NCBI RefSeq assembly: GCF_003315595.1 | Contig: NZ_QNQU01000014.1 | Location: forward strand, 1 to 64,000 | Source of the DNA: Pedobacter miscanthi | Lineage (GTDB): Bacteria > Bacteroidota > Bacteroidia > Sphingobacteriales > Sphingobacteriaceae | Length of the DNA stretch: 64,000 bases | Direction: 5' to 3' | Notes under the pieces: model-generated | Told to the model about the DNA's origin: nothing | Database searches by the model: none | Seen by the model: the letters and a program-made list of their open reading frames with translations, nothing else | Position numbers and translations under genes: made by a program | In this document: one piece after another, positions 1 through 8,659 of the stretch | Layout: the number at the start of each line of letters is the position of its first letter | Numbering within the stretch: the first letter of the stretch is position 1

Positions 1-35
1 TGAGCCCGACGAGCTACCAACTGCTCCACCCCGCA
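1..35 (-). tRNA. tRNA-Met (CAT), partial, 5' part only
   Basis: Read on the minus strand this is the 5' half of a tRNA: acceptor strand GCGGGGT, then D-arm sequence GGAGCAGTTGGTAGCTC, then the anticodon stem TCGGG and loop start CTCA. The window edge cuts the gene inside the anticodon, whose first two bases are CA, which fits CAT. The pattern resembles bacterial initiator or elongator tRNA-Met; the 3' half is needed to tell which. The 5' end could be at 34 or 35. Confidence 0.85.
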
Positions 36-88
36 CTCTATACAACTCGTTTTTTCTTTTGAATTAAATCCTTAACTCTGTTTCCGAA

Positions 89-119
89 TTGGAATGCAAA
101 GATATAATTCGTTTCTTTG
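89..119 (+). promoter_or_regulatory. Candidate era promoter, divergent
   Basis: TTG (89-91) is separated by 20 nt from TTTCTTTG (112-119), which matches TAnnTTTG at seven of eight positions. The spacing is right for Bacteroidota and the start of era lies about 30 nt downstream. The two opposed promoters share the same 40 bp. Confidence 0.35.
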
Positions 120-128
120 TACTGCAAA
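97..128 (-). promoter_or_regulatory. Bacteroidota-type promoter for tRNA-Met
   Basis: On the minus strand a TTTG (125-128) lies 20 nt before a perfect TAnnTTTG box, TATCTTTG (97-104). This matches the -33/-7 consensus of Bacteroidota. It would start a transcript near 90 that reads into the tRNA. It overlaps a divergent candidate promoter for era. Confidence 0.6.
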
Positions 129-149
129 TTTTTTTTAAAAAATATTTTA

Positions 150-1046
150 ATGGCGCATAAAGCAGGTTTTGTTAGTATAATAGGTAAACCAAATGTAGGT
201 AAATCCACCCTCATGAATGTGCTTGTAGGCGAGCGGCTTAGCATTATAACTCCTAAGGCACAAACCACAAGGCACCGTATTTTGGGGATCGTAAATGAAG
301 AAGAATATCAGATCGTTTTTTCTGATACCCCGGGTATAATCAAGCCAAAATACAGCTTGCAGGAGAGTATGATGAGCTTTGTGAACGGATCTTTAACTGA
401 TGCTGACGTACTTTTATTTGTAACCGATATTAATGAAGAATACGATGAAGATGATGTTCTGGAGAAAATCCTGAACCGCGATATCCCAACAATTGTATTG
501 ATCAATAAAATAGATAAAGCATTGCAGGAGCAGGTTGATGAAAAAATTGCTTACTGGCAGGAAAAACTGAATCCGGTTGCCATTTATGCAATTTCGGCAC
601 TTCATAAACACAATGTAGACGGATTATTGGATCGCGTACTCGAAATGTTGCCCGAGCATCCGCCGTATTACGATAAAGAAGATTTAACCGATCGCTCCGA
701 ACGTTTCTTTGTTTCGGAGATGGTGCGCGAAAAAATCTTTCTCAATTATCAGAAAGAAATCCCTTATAGTACCGAGGTAATTGTTAAAAGCTTTAAAGAA
801 GAAGAACTGAAAAACGGTAAAGGTTCTATGATCAGGATTACAGCCGAAATTGTGGTTGAACGCGATTCGCAAAAAAACATTTTAATCGGTACAGGTGGCA
901 GTATGTTGAAAAAGGTAGGTACTGAGGCGCGTTTGGAGATCGAGAAATTTTTGGATAGCAAGGTTTTCTTAGAACTGTTTGTAAAGGTGATTCCCGATTG
1001 GAGAAGCAAAAAGAACTACCTGAAAAGCTTTGGTTACGATAATTAA
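150..1046 (+). CDS. era: GTPase Era
   Basis: Era is an essential GTPase that binds the 3' end of 16S rRNA and helps mature the 30S subunit. The 298-residue protein has the P-loop GKPNVGKS at residues 12-19, the G3 motif DTPG near 59, the G4 motif NKID near 120, and a C-terminal KH domain with the GTGG loop. Length fits the family (about 300). I chose the ATG at 150 because the conserved N-terminus MAHKAGFVSIIGKPN starts there; the upstream in-frame codons are not conserved Era sequence. tlpA-like gene follows 23 nt downstream in the same direction and may be cotranscribed. Confidence 0.97.
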   Translation: MAHKAGFVSIIGKPNVGKSTLMNVLVGERLSIITPKAQTTRHRILGIVNEEEYQIVFSDTPGIIKPKYSLQESMMSFVNGSLTDADVLLFVTDINEEYDEDDVLEKILNRDIPTIVLINKIDKALQEQVDEKIAYWQEKLNPVAIYAISALHKHNVDGLLDRVLEMLPEHPPYYDKEDLTDRSERFFVSEMVREKIFLNYQKEIPYSTEVIVKSFKEEELKNGKGSMIRITAEIVVERDSQKNILIGTGGSMLKKVGTEARLEIEKFLDSKVFLELFVKVIPDWRSKKNYLKSFGYDN

Positions 1047-1069
1047 TTCTGATTTTTATTAAAAAATCA

Positions 1070-1579
1070 ATGATGAAAAAAGGTTTAACGCTTCTCTTAT
1101 TGCTTGTAAGTACGGTAGTTCTTGCACAGGAATCTAACAATGGAAAAAAACTCTGGGCAAAATCGATACTGAACGAAAAAGCCCCCGAATTGGTTGTCGA
1201 GAAATGGATCTCGAAACAACCGGATACTAAAGGCAAATTTGTACTGATCGATTTTTGGGCAACCTGGTGCGGACCATGCAGGGCATATATTCCAACGCTG
1301 AACGATCTTCAGAAAAAATATGCCGATAAGTTGGTCATTATCGGAGTTTCTGATGAAACGGCAGAAAAAGTTGAAGCTTTTGATAATCCAAAGATCAGTT
1401 ATTTTGAAGCCATTGATACCAAAGGAACCGTTAAAGATTCGATCCAGGTTAAAGGCATTCCACACGCCATCCTGATCGATCCGAAAGGCATTGTGAGGTG
1501 GGAAGGCTTTCCTTTATTGCAGGGAAACCAGCTAACTGAAGATGTGGTAAAAGGACTTTTAGAGAAGTATAAAAATTAA
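1070..1579 (+). CDS. Secreted thioredoxin-like (TlpA/ResA type) protein
   Basis: A 169-residue thioredoxin-fold protein with a Sec signal peptide (residues 1-19, ending LAQ) and the redox motif WCGPC at 66-70 within the stretch DFWATWCGPCR. A cis-proline loop follows as KGIPHAI. It is expected to act outside the cytoplasmic membrane in thiol reduction or cytochrome c maturation; TlpA-like proteins are numerous in Bacteroidota and the substrate cannot be told from sequence. There are two adjacent ATG codons, at 1070 and 1073; either gives the same signal peptide. Confidence 0.85.
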   Translation: MMKKGLTLLLLLVSTVVLAQESNNGKKLWAKSILNEKAPELVVEKWISKQPDTKGKFVLIDFWATWCGPCRAYIPTLNDLQKKYADKLVIIGVSDETAEKVEAFDNPKISYFEAIDTKGTVKDSIQVKGIPHAILIDPKGIVRWEGFPLLQGNQLTEDVVKGLLEKYKN

Positions 1580-1607
1580 TATTGATGAAGGTTACGAAAA
1601 ATAAGCG

Positions 1608-1615
1608 TACCTTTG
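1608..1615 (+). promoter_or_regulatory. -7 box of a der promoter
   Basis: TACCTTTG is a perfect TAnnTTTG box. A TTG lies at 1582-1584, which is 23 nt upstream and so a little far for a -33 element. The transcript would carry a leader of about 115 nt containing an inverted word repeat. Confidence 0.45.
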
Positions 1616-1632
1616 CAGCCCGAAATAAATCG

Positions 1633-1728
1633 GTTAGTAGTTGATAGTCAATGGCTGATAGCCAAATAGTTTGAGCAGCTTGCCCGAACACCACGACCAT
1701 TAACTATAAGCCATTAACTATCAATAGA
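1633..1728 (+). repeat. Inverted word element (GATAGTCAATGG type) before der
   Basis: The left half repeats TTGATAGTCAATGGCTGATAG-like words. The right half repeats CCATTAACTATAAGCCATTAACTATCAA, split here over positions 1697-1725, which is the complement of the left words. The two halves could fold as a long imperfect hairpin in the der leader and end six bases before the der ATG. Confidence 0.6.
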
Positions 1729-1734
1729 ACACCA

Positions 1735-3036
1735 ATGAGTAACATTATAGCCATCGTAGGCAGGCCAAACGTAGGCAAGAGCACCCTTTTTAACAGATTA
1801 ACCGAAAGTCGTAAAGCCATTGTTGACGACATGAGCGGCGTAACCCGCGACAGGCATTATGGCGTGGGCGAGTGGATTGACAAAAACTTTACCGTAATTG
1901 ATACGGGTGGTTATGTAGCCAACTCAGAAGACGTTTACGAAGCAGCAATCCGCGAGCAGGTAATGATCGCCATCGAAGAAGCCAGTGTATTGATCTTTAT
2001 GGTTGATGTAACTACAGGCATTACGGATTTAGATGATGACATTGCACAGGTATTGCGCAGAAGTAATAAACCTGTTTTCGTAGCAGCTAATAAAGTAGAT
2101 AATACCGCACTTTATAACGAAATCCATACTTTTTATGGCTTTGGATTAGGCGAAGTTTATCCACTATCATCGATGACGGGTTCTGGAACAGGGGAGTTAT
2201 TGGATGAGATTGTTAAAAATTTCGAGGATATTCCTGAAGAAGAAAACCAGTTGCCTAAAATTACCATAGCAGGCCGTCCGAATGTAGGTAAATCTTCTTT
2301 GGTTAATGCCTTAATCGGTAAAGAGCGTAATATCGTTACCGCCAATGCAGGTACCACCCGCGATTCGATTAAAATTCATTACAACCAGTTCGGTCACGAA
2401 TTTATGCTGATCGATACTGCCGGGTTACGTAAAAAAACAAAGGTTAAAGAAAACTTAGAATTTTATTCGGTAATGCGTACCATTAAGGCTTTAGAAGAGG
2501 CTGATGTAGTGGTATTAATGATCGATGCTGTAGAAGGGATCGAGAGTCAGGATATTAATATTTTCCACCTGGCAGAAAAGAATAAAAAAGGTATCGTAAT
2601 TTTGGTGAATAAATGGGATTTGATTGAGAAAAATACCCAAACGATGAAAGCTTTCGAAGAGCAAATTCACGAACGTATCCGTCCTTTTACCGATGTGCCG
2701 ATTGTATTTACTTCGGTGCTGAACAAGCAACGTATTTTCAAAGCAATTGAAGCAGCTTTAGACGTTTATAAAAACCGTAGCAAAAAAATCCCTACATCTA
2801 AATTAAATGATGTAATGTTGCCTTTAATTGAAAAGTTCCCGCCACCGGCATTAAAAGGAAAACACATTAAGATTAAATACATCACACAGATTAATGCTAC
2901 ATCACCAATGTTTGCCTTTTTCTGCAACCTGCCTCAGTACATTAAAGATCCGTATAAACGTTTTATAGAGAATAAATTAAGGGAAAACTTCGATTTTTCT
3001 GGTGCACCCATCCAGATTTATTTCAGACAGAAATAA
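1735..3036 (+). CDS. der: Ribosome-associated double GTPase Der (EngA)
   Basis: Der carries two GTPase domains in tandem and works in 50S subunit assembly. The 433-residue protein shows P-loop GRPNVGKST at 8-16 and a second GRPNVGKSS near 180, each followed by DTxG (DTGG, DTAG) and NKxD (NKVD, NKWD) motifs, then the C-terminal KH-like domain. The length is typical. It ends before a factor-independent terminator at 3104-3140. Having era and der this close is unusual compared with E. coli and may reflect joint ribosome-assembly control. Confidence 0.97.
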   Translation: MSNIIAIVGRPNVGKSTLFNRLTESRKAIVDDMSGVTRDRHYGVGEWIDKNFTVIDTGGYVANSEDVYEAAIREQVMIAIEEASVLIFMVDVTTGITDLDDDIAQVLRRSNKPVFVAANKVDNTALYNEIHTFYGFGLGEVYPLSSMTGSGTGELLDEIVKNFEDIPEEENQLPKITIAGRPNVGKSSLVNALIGKERNIVTANAGTTRDSIKIHYNQFGHEFMLIDTAGLRKKTKVKENLEFYSVMRTIKALEEADVVVLMIDAVEGIESQDINIFHLAEKNKKGIVILVNKWDLIEKNTQTMKAFEEQIHERIRPFTDVPIVFTSVLNKQRIFKAIEAALDVYKNRSKKIPTSKLNDVMLPLIEKFPPPALKGKHIKIKYITQINATSPMFAFFCNLPQYIKDPYKRFIENKLRENFDFSGAPIQIYFRQK

Positions 3037-3079
3037 TTTAAGGTTGAGGGATTAGAGGCGGAAGGTTGAAGGCCTGACT
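3037..3079. repeat. AAGGTTGA-type word repeat
   Basis: Just after the der stop lie two copies of AGGTTGA(G/A)GG-like words (3041-3050 and 3062-3072). The same word reappears near 63040-63155. Only a half element is visible here. Confidence 0.4.
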
Positions 3080-3103
3080 GCCTATAGCAAATATGATATG
3101 AAT

Positions 3104-3140
3104 AGGGCTGTTTCTTTTATGGAGCAGCCCTGTTTTTGTT
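3104..3140 (+). terminator. Terminator after der
   Basis: Stem AGGGCTG (3104-3110) pairs with CAGCCCT (3125-3131) around a 14-nt loop and is followed by a T-rich run. Confidence 0.7.
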
Positions 3141-3143
3141 ATT

Positions 3144-3170
3144 GTCATTCTGAACGTAGTGAAGAATCTT
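3144..3170. repeat. Half of a GTCAT-type palindromic repeat
   Basis: GTCATTCTGAACGTAGTGAA followed by GAATCTT matches one arm of the GTCAT...ATGAC elements found elsewhere in the window; no complementary arm follows it. Confidence 0.5.
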
Positions 3171-3215
3171 TAAATTGGAGAGTTGTTATCCAATTGACAG
3201 ACTTCAATAATTCGC

Positions 3216-3301
3216 CGTCATCTCGACCGAAGCATAGCGGAGCGGAGAGATCTAACTCGAGATAGGTTTCTCGACTTCGTTACACTCCGCTCGAAATGAC
3301 G
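3216..3301. repeat. GTCATTTCGAGCGGAGTG-type palindrome, copy 1
   Basis: CGTCATCTCGACCGAAGC at the left pairs with the reverse complement arm CTCCGCTCGAAATGACG at the right, with AGATCT-like sequence between. This is a REP-like element about 86 bp long and is one of at least four close copies in the window. Confidence 0.75.
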
Positions 3302-3320
3302 GTAGCATGAGTATTATCCT

Positions 3321-3328
3321 TACCTTTA
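3321..3328 (+). promoter_or_regulatory. -7 box 4 nt from a start codon
   Basis: TACCTTTA matches TAnnTTTG at seven of eight positions and ends only 4 nt before the ATG at 3333. If used, the mRNA would be leaderless or nearly so. I see no clear -33 box. Confidence 0.35.
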
Positions 3329-3332
3329 CCAC

Positions 3333-3842
3333 ATGCAATTACAGGTACAAAACAGCGATTCAACTGATATCGGCACCATTTTCGAATTTTATGATATGGC
3401 TATTGCGCATCAAAAGAAGGTGTTTAATAAACATTGGCAGGGCTTTAGCAGAACATTGGTACAAACTGAAATTGATGAAAACCGTCAATATAAAATTCTG
3501 GTTGATGGTGTTGTTGCCTGTGTATTCGCGGTTACCTTTAATGATCAGTTAATCTGGGGCGAACGCGATCATGATGCCATTTATATTCATAGGATTGTAA
3601 CACATCCCGATTTCAGGGGATATTCTTTTGTAAAAGAAATTATTAAATGGGCTAAAGCTTTTGCAGCCAAAAAGGGTATTAAATTTATCAGGATGGATAC
3701 CTGGGCAGATAACGAAAAACTACTCGAATATTATACTGGCTGTGGCTTTGATTATGTGGGTGTAGTTACCATGGAAAAAACTGACGGATTACCTAAACAT
3801 TATGAAGGGATCAGTCTAAGTTTGTTTGAGATTGTGGTGTAG
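3333..3842 (+). CDS. GNAT family N-acetyltransferase
   Basis: A 169-residue single-domain protein with a GNAT fold. The acetyl-CoA binding region reads IHRIVTHPDFRGYSFVKEII (about residues 86-105), and the C-terminal strand MDTWADNEKLLEYYTGCGF (near 124-142) matches motif B. The acceptor substrate is unknown. It stands alone between repeat elements, with a possible -7 box almost touching its start codon and no visible ribosome binding site. Confidence 0.8.
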   Translation: MQLQVQNSDSTDIGTIFEFYDMAIAHQKKVFNKHWQGFSRTLVQTEIDENRQYKILVDGVVACVFAVTFNDQLIWGERDHDAIYIHRIVTHPDFRGYSFVKEIIKWAKAFAAKKGIKFIRMDTWADNEKLLEYYTGCGFDYVGVVTMEKTDGLPKHYEGISLSLFEIVV

Positions 3843-3865
3843 CGAAGTTTCATTAATATCGTATT

Positions 3866-3994
3866 GTCATCCTAAGCTTGTCGAAGGATCTATACTAGTG
3901 CTATTCTAAGCGCTGCAACTACTTGCCCAATTTTTATCGGAGGCAGTGAACTTGCTGTTTGTGTTTAAAGATCCTTCGCTGCGCTCAGGATGAC
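3866..3994. repeat. GTCATCCTGAGC-type long inverted repeat
   Basis: Left arm GTCATCCTAAGCTTGTCGAA plus GGATCT is complementary to right arm AGATCCTTCGCTGCGCTCAG plus GATGAC, with about 75 nt of unrelated DNA between. It has the same GTCAT/ATGAC ends as the shorter palindromes, with an unrelated centre. It lies between two convergent acetyltransferase genes and could end both transcripts. Confidence 0.7.
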
Positions 3995-4061
3995 AGAATC
4001 GATTTGGAGATATTAATCTGTGTTTATCTGTGTGCATCTGTGGTTAAATTTTGCCTAAAAC

Positions 4062-4568
4062 TTACTTTAACTCAATTTTCCAGCTCAGCATATCATCAAC
4101 TTCTCCGATATGGATAAAATTGTTTTTTTCTAAAATAGAATAAGAGGCCACATTATCTTTGGTTGTTGCGGCAAAAATAGATTTCACCTTTGGTTGTTCC
4201 TTCGCCCATTCAATTATTCTGCCAACCGCCTCGGTCATAAATCCCTTTCCCCTGAATTCTTCATAAGTACCATAACCGATTTCAATTTCTCCATTGGGGT
4301 CAGGTTCGCCTACAAAACAGATATCGCCTACCATCCGATGATCAGGTTTTGAAATAATGGTCCATAAAGTATGGTACAGGTAATCCTTATCCGTATCAAA
4401 AACATTGGGTAAAATGGTTTCTTCTAAAGCATCGTGCAAGGAAGGGGAGATATTTTTCTTGGTGGGTAAAAGATCAAACTCCTTTTCGAGCGAATGATCA
4501 TCTTTAATGTATTTTAAAAGTTGGTTATGCGTTAAGGGCTTTAAAATGAGGCGTTCGGTTTCTATCAT
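4062..4568 (-). CDS. GNAT family N-acetyltransferase, RimJ/RimL type
   Basis: A 168-residue protein that begins with ETERLILKPL, the usual start of RimJ/RimL-like acetyltransferases. The CoA-binding motif appears as EIGYGTYEEFRGKGFMTEAV (about 94-113), then the late motif DNVASYSILEKNNF. Such enzymes acetylate protein N-termini or small metabolites; the substrate cannot be told. It is convergent with the other GNAT gene and the two are not close relatives by eye. Confidence 0.85.
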   Translation of the reverse strand: MIETERLILKPLTHNQLLKYIKDDHSLEKEFDLLPTKKNISPSLHDALEETILPNVFDTDKDYLYHTLWTIISKPDHRMVGDICFVGEPDPNGEIEIGYGTYEEFRGKGFMTEAVGRIIEWAKEQPKVKSIFAATTKDNVASYSILEKNNFIHIGEVDDMLSWKIELK

Positions 4569-4763
4569 ATTTGAGATTGTTGAATAGACTAATATAATAG
4601 TTTGGGTTTTGAATAACCAAAACTTTAGAATAAGCTTTTGTTAAAAAACTTAAAAATATAGAGGATGTATCATGAATATTGAGTTGTCATCCCGAGGAAT
4701 AATTTATTGCATAAAGTCAATATTATTGACAGAAAGTCTCTGACTCTAACTCCCTAAAGCTAC

Positions 4764-4834
4764 CGTCATTTCGAGCGGAGTGCAACGCAGTCGAGAAATC
4801 TGTCTCGAGGTAGATCTCTCCGCTCGAAATGACG
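4764..4834. repeat. GTCATTTCGAGCGGAGTG-type palindrome, copy 2
   Basis: CGTCATTTCGAGCGGAGTG on the left and TCTCCGCTCGAAATGACG on the right are near-perfect reverse complements, with GATCT in the centre. It occupies most of the otherwise empty 330-base gap 4569-4898, in which I see nothing else. Confidence 0.8.
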
Positions 4835-4898
4835 AGTTTTCTATTAGAGTCTACTCATAGTAAAACTAAACTTATGATACAACCTTTTTTAAAGAAAA

Positions 4899-5495
4899 TT
4901 AATAAACTTTTATTACCTGCCCGGTAATAATGCCTAAAACACTTTTTTCAAAAGCTTTAACCACTTTTTCCATAGTAACAGGGATTTCTCCCGGGAATGA
5001 ATCAAAATAGGATGGAGAATCTTCTACCACATTTGGGCTGATCGCGTTGATACGCACACCGTTTTCAAGTTCGGGTGCTGATGCTATCACAAAAGAATTT
5101 AAGCCACCGTTTATCGTACTTAAAACAGAACCTGCAGCAACCGGATGATCGGCCAATATGCCCGAAGTTAAGCTAAAAGATCCACCTTTATTAATGTAAT
5201 GCTGACCAATAAGCACCAGATTAACCTGACCTAATAATTTATCCAGTAATCCGCTTTTAAACGCCTCACTCGTTAATTGCGTTACCGGTACAAATGGGCC
5301 TTTTCCAGTAGTGCTGATCAGGGCATCAAAAGCGCCTATTTTCTCATACATGGCTTTAATCGATGCTTCATTGGTTATATCTACCTGAACATCACCCTTG
5401 GTGTTTCCCACGCGGATTACCTCATGCTTTTCGGCGAAGGCATGGGCCACTTTTTTGCCTAATGTTCCTGTTGCACCTACAATTATTATTTTCAT
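4899..5495 (-). CDS. Short-chain dehydrogenase/reductase
   Basis: A 198-residue Rossmann-fold protein with the NAD(P) motif GATGTLG at residues 7-13 and the start VDITNEASI of the second nucleotide-contact region. The usual SDR catalytic YxxxK is not obvious: after LTSGILADHPVAAGSV the expected Tyr is absent, as in the small atypical SDRs related to YbjT or Rv-type oxidoreductases. The reaction is unknown. It lies 80 nt downstream of the histidine decarboxylase gene on the same strand and may be cotranscribed with it. Confidence 0.75.
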   Translation of the reverse strand: MKIIIVGATGTLGKKVAHAFAEKHEVIRVGNTKGDVQVDITNEASIKAMYEKIGAFDALISTTGKGPFVPVTQLTSEAFKSGLLDKLLGQVNLVLIGQHYINKGGSFSLTSGILADHPVAAGSVLSTINGGLNSFVIASAPELENGVRINAISPNVVEDSPSYFDSFPGEIPVTMEKVVKAFEKSVLGIITGQVIKVY

Positions 5496-5575
5496 GCTTA
5501 TATGTTTAAAGATTTTTGCAATACTAAGTTAAGCTTGCTATTAAACATTCCGGTTAATCAAAAGTTTGTATCACC

Positions 5576-6709
5576 TTAATCCTGCAAAATGATTTCTGAC
5601 TTTAAATCGCCTACAAATAAATCAATGTGTGTTTTAGTTACATTAGGCATACAGATGATGTGCGAATTTCCATGTTCTGCTGCCAATTGCCATTTTTTGA
5701 AAATCGCCGGCGATGGGGTAGGGAAGTTCACTGTTATGGCATTTGGGTTTCGCCATGCGGCTATGCCCATTTCCTTAAGTTTTGTTTCGGTATATGATGC
5801 GGTTGCCAAACTATGCATCGCCCGGTCTTTTAAGCCGGCAAGTCCCAAACGTTTAATGGTATGCCATAAAAATAACGGACTATGGCCATTTCTCGATCCT
5901 GTAATGGTGGTATCAAGGCTTCCGATATAAGCAACTGAACGTGCAATCCGGTCGCGGTTCGATTTTTTGGCAACTACTACACCACAGGGCATCGGCGAAC
6001 CAAAAAACTTATGTCCGCTAATGGCAATACTATCTGCGCCATCTTCAAAGTCGAAAGCAGGTCTGGGGTCGACCAAAGCGCTGTATGTTCCCGAAAGTGC
6101 TGCATCAGCGTGGATATAATAATGCTGGATGGCCATCCTCTTTAAAATGTTTTTGATTTTTGCCACATCATCGCGTGCTTCGGTCATGGTGGTGCCAATG
6201 TTTGCCATAATAATCACAGGGATCTGGCGGTTCATCCTGATGGTGTTTTCCAGGTCCTCATAATCAATTTCGCCGTTTTCCTGCGTACGGATTACAATAT
6301 TGGGCATGTTTAACAAATGAAGGTTTTTCTGAACGCTGTAGTGAGTGGCTTCCGAATAATAAACCATTGCTTTTGGATGCAGTTCTCTTGCCAGGTATAA
6401 ACCATAAAGATTACCTTCAGAGCCACCATTGGTTACATAGCCCCACCAGTTATCTTTGGGAGCACGGAAAAGTTCGGCAAAAAACTCAACTACTTCTTTC
6501 TCCAGGTTACGCGAGCCAACACCATAAGTTGAAGTCACAAACGGATCGCCTAGATTGTTCATTGGGTATTTTAAGAAATCGGATAATGCCTGGTAATCAA
6601 AGTCTTTGGATACCGGATAACCCAGAAACAATTCCGTTTGTTCTTTAACTTTTACCAATAAATCATTTAAAACTTCTTGATCTTTTGCCTGTAATCTGCC
6701 TATTTCCAT
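5576..6709 (-). CDS. hdc: PLP-dependent histidine decarboxylase
   Basis: Converts L-histidine to histamine and CO2. The 377-residue protein is a group II PLP decarboxylase of the short bacterial type seen in Morganella and Acinetobacter. The stretch AISGHKFFGSPMPCGV contains the Schiff-base lysine at 234; His123 in SEATHYSVQ would stack on PLP and Asp202 in HADAALSG would bind the pyridine nitrogen. The SGHKxxGSPMPCG signature favours histidine over serine or aromatic acids, but a close relative acting on serine is the main alternative. No histidine/histamine antiporter or siderophore genes are next to it, so its purpose here is open. Confidence 0.85.
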   Translation of the reverse strand: MEIGRLQAKDQEVLNDLLVKVKEQTELFLGYPVSKDFDYQALSDFLKYPMNNLGDPFVTSTYGVGSRNLEKEVVEFFAELFRAPKDNWWGYVTNGGSEGNLYGLYLARELHPKAMVYYSEATHYSVQKNLHLLNMPNIVIRTQENGEIDYEDLENTIRMNRQIPVIIMANIGTTMTEARDDVAKIKNILKRMAIQHYYIHADAALSGTYSALVDPRPAFDFEDGADSIAISGHKFFGSPMPCGVVVAKKSNRDRIARSVAYIGSLDTTITGSRNGHSPLFLWHTIKRLGLAGLKDRAMHSLATASYTETKLKEMGIAAWRNPNAITVNFPTPSPAIFKKWQLAAEHGNSHIICMPNVTKTHIDLFVGDLKSEIILQD

Positions 6710-6728
6710 AACTGATATGATTTGCAGG

Positions 6729-6736
6729 CAAAATTA
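6729..6736 (-). promoter_or_regulatory. -7 box of the hdc promoter
   Basis: On the minus strand TAATTTTG is a perfect TAnnTTTG box about 20 nt before the hdc start codon. No convincing -33 TTTG was found at the usual distance. Confidence 0.35.
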
Positions 6737-6861
6737 GTAAATCAAAATATAGTTTCCTTGTTTTGATTTTAATAAGAATATTATGTTGATTTTTAGTGTT
6801 ATTTCGGAATTTAAATTTTATTAAGCCTTGTTTTTTTAGCTAAGTAAAGTATAAAATATGG

Positions 6862-8469
6862 CTATTGCAGATTAAGCAGTGCCTGCCTTACTGCATTGTC
6901 GGTTTGATTGGCTGCTTTATAGTAGCCCACATCACCCAAATAATAGCGGCAAAGTAATGCTTTTAAATCATTCAGGATTACTGTTTTCGAATTATAAAGC
7001 TGAAAGCGGTCTATCGGAATATTTTTCCGTTGTAGAAAACCAATAAAATCCTTAAAATCATTATCGTTTAAGGTAAAGATATTAATATACTGGTCTACAA
7101 AAGTGGCACTATATTTTGCTGTAAGCACATTAAATACATAATCAGACAGGATTTTTTTGCTTACCAGGTTGCTGTAAAATTTATTGTATCCAGTAGTGTC
7201 AAGCTTTACAAATATATCAGGTTGGATACCGCCGATGGGTTTAATTTTTTTGATTGGCTGAACATTCACACCTTCTGTTTTCTCGATAGAATCCTGAAAT
7301 GAAGTGCGGTCGCCAGTAAGCTCACCATCCGTCATACGTTCATCCAGCTCATGTTTGTAAGCATCATAACCTTTTTTGTAAGATTTTTGAATGCTCCGGC
7401 CCGATGGTGTATAATACCTGGCAATGGTTAAGTTAAGTGCCGAGCCATCGCCAAAGGCAAATTGTTCCTGTACCAAACCTTTACCGAAAGAACGGCGGCC
7501 CACAATAATCCCCCGTCCCAGATCCTGAATGGCTCCCGCCACAATTTCGCTTGCAGAAGCGGTATTTTCATTAATCAAAACTGCAAGTTTACCATTTTGA
7601 AAAGCACCTGTTCCGGTAGAGAAATAATCGGTGCGCGGTTCGTGTTTGCCCTGTGTGTAAACAATCAGTTTGTTTTCGGGTAAAAACTGATCAGCCAGTC
7701 CTGTTGCCGCAGTAAAATAGCCACCTCCATTGTCGCGCAGGTCGAGGATGAGTTTTTTCATTCCTTTGGCTTTGAGGTTATTTGCTGCAACAGAGAAATC
7801 GTTATCGGTATTGGCACCAAATTTACTGATACGTACATAGCCCGTTTCATTATTGATCATGTAAGCGGCATCTATACTGCTGATGTTTACCTTGCCTCGG
7901 GTAACCATAATGCGGTTGCTCTGCGCATTACCAGCGTGTAATAATACCACACTTACGCCGGTTCCTGCTTTGCCTTTAAAACGACCGGTTAACTGATCTT
8001 TTGGTAAATTTCTGCCGCTTACTGTGGTGCTATCGATGCTTAAAATTTTGTCTCCCAGTTTTATGCCTGCCTGGTAAGCTGGTCCATCTTTTACCACCCC
8101 GGTAACCATCATGGTATCGTTAAGCATATAATATTCTATACCTACACCTTCAAAATTCCCTTCAAGATTATCGGTCATATCCTGCGCATCCGTTGGCGGG
8201 AGGTAAACACTATGTGGATCGAGCTGGTGAAGAACACTGTCGATTGGTAAATTTTGAAGTGAATCAGTGTTGATGTCATCAACATAATTGCCGTTGATGA
8301 TGTGGAGAATTTCGTTTAATTTCTCTTCGCTGTTATTGGCCAGCTGCGGACTTTTTTTAACGCCAAAACCCTGGTCTTTAATGAATTTTATGCCCAAAAA
8401 CATACCGGCTATTAAAATTACAGAATAGCTTACAGCGATCAGTATATTGGTACGGGTATTTTTTTTCAT
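6862..8469 (-). CDS. C-terminal processing peptidase, S41 family
   Basis: A membrane-anchored, tail-specific protease that trims or degrades envelope proteins. The 535-residue protein has one N-terminal membrane segment (about 9-28), a PDZ domain (about 105-190, starting GVGIEYYM), and the S41 core with LDLRDNGGGYF near 242 and the Ser/Lys pair Ser305 (ENTASASE) and Lys330 (SFGKG), 25 residues apart as in E. coli Prc. A C-terminal extension of about 150 residues after the core has no motif I recognise. Confidence 0.9.
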   Translation of the reverse strand: MKKNTRTNILIAVSYSVILIAGMFLGIKFIKDQGFGVKKSPQLANNSEEKLNEILHIINGNYVDDINTDSLQNLPIDSVLHQLDPHSVYLPPTDAQDMTDNLEGNFEGVGIEYYMLNDTMMVTGVVKDGPAYQAGIKLGDKILSIDSTTVSGRNLPKDQLTGRFKGKAGTGVSVVLLHAGNAQSNRIMVTRGKVNISSIDAAYMINNETGYVRISKFGANTDNDFSVAANNLKAKGMKKLILDLRDNGGGYFTAATGLADQFLPENKLIVYTQGKHEPRTDYFSTGTGAFQNGKLAVLINENTASASEIVAGAIQDLGRGIIVGRRSFGKGLVQEQFAFGDGSALNLTIARYYTPSGRSIQKSYKKGYDAYKHELDERMTDGELTGDRTSFQDSIEKTEGVNVQPIKKIKPIGGIQPDIFVKLDTTGYNKFYSNLVSKKILSDYVFNVLTAKYSATFVDQYINIFTLNDNDFKDFIGFLQRKNIPIDRFQLYNSKTVILNDLKALLCRYYLGDVGYYKAANQTDNAVRQALLNLQ

Positions 8470-8480
8470 TAGCGTTATTG

Positions 8481-8488
8481 CAAATTTA
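8481..8488 (-). promoter_or_regulatory. -7 box of the S41 peptidase promoter
   Basis: TAAATTTG on the minus strand is a perfect match to TAnnTTTG and ends 11 nt before the start codon. The -33 element is not clear. Confidence 0.35.
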
Positions 8489-8659
8489 TGAAAATTAGCG
8501 GGTTGATCTATTTTTTAACTGCATTTTCGTGTCTTTTGTTTATAATATTTAACAATAATTAATGCCTTGCAGTTGTTTATCGAATGCTGTAAGAGATATT
8601 TTTGTTTTTTTAGGGCAGATTTTAGAAAGAATTTACCGAATTTTATCAAAATTAAATTT

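Noticed and set aside
38..268. 76-residue frame between the tRNA and era
   Set aside because: It is antisense to the era start and runs through the tRNA leader; no support.
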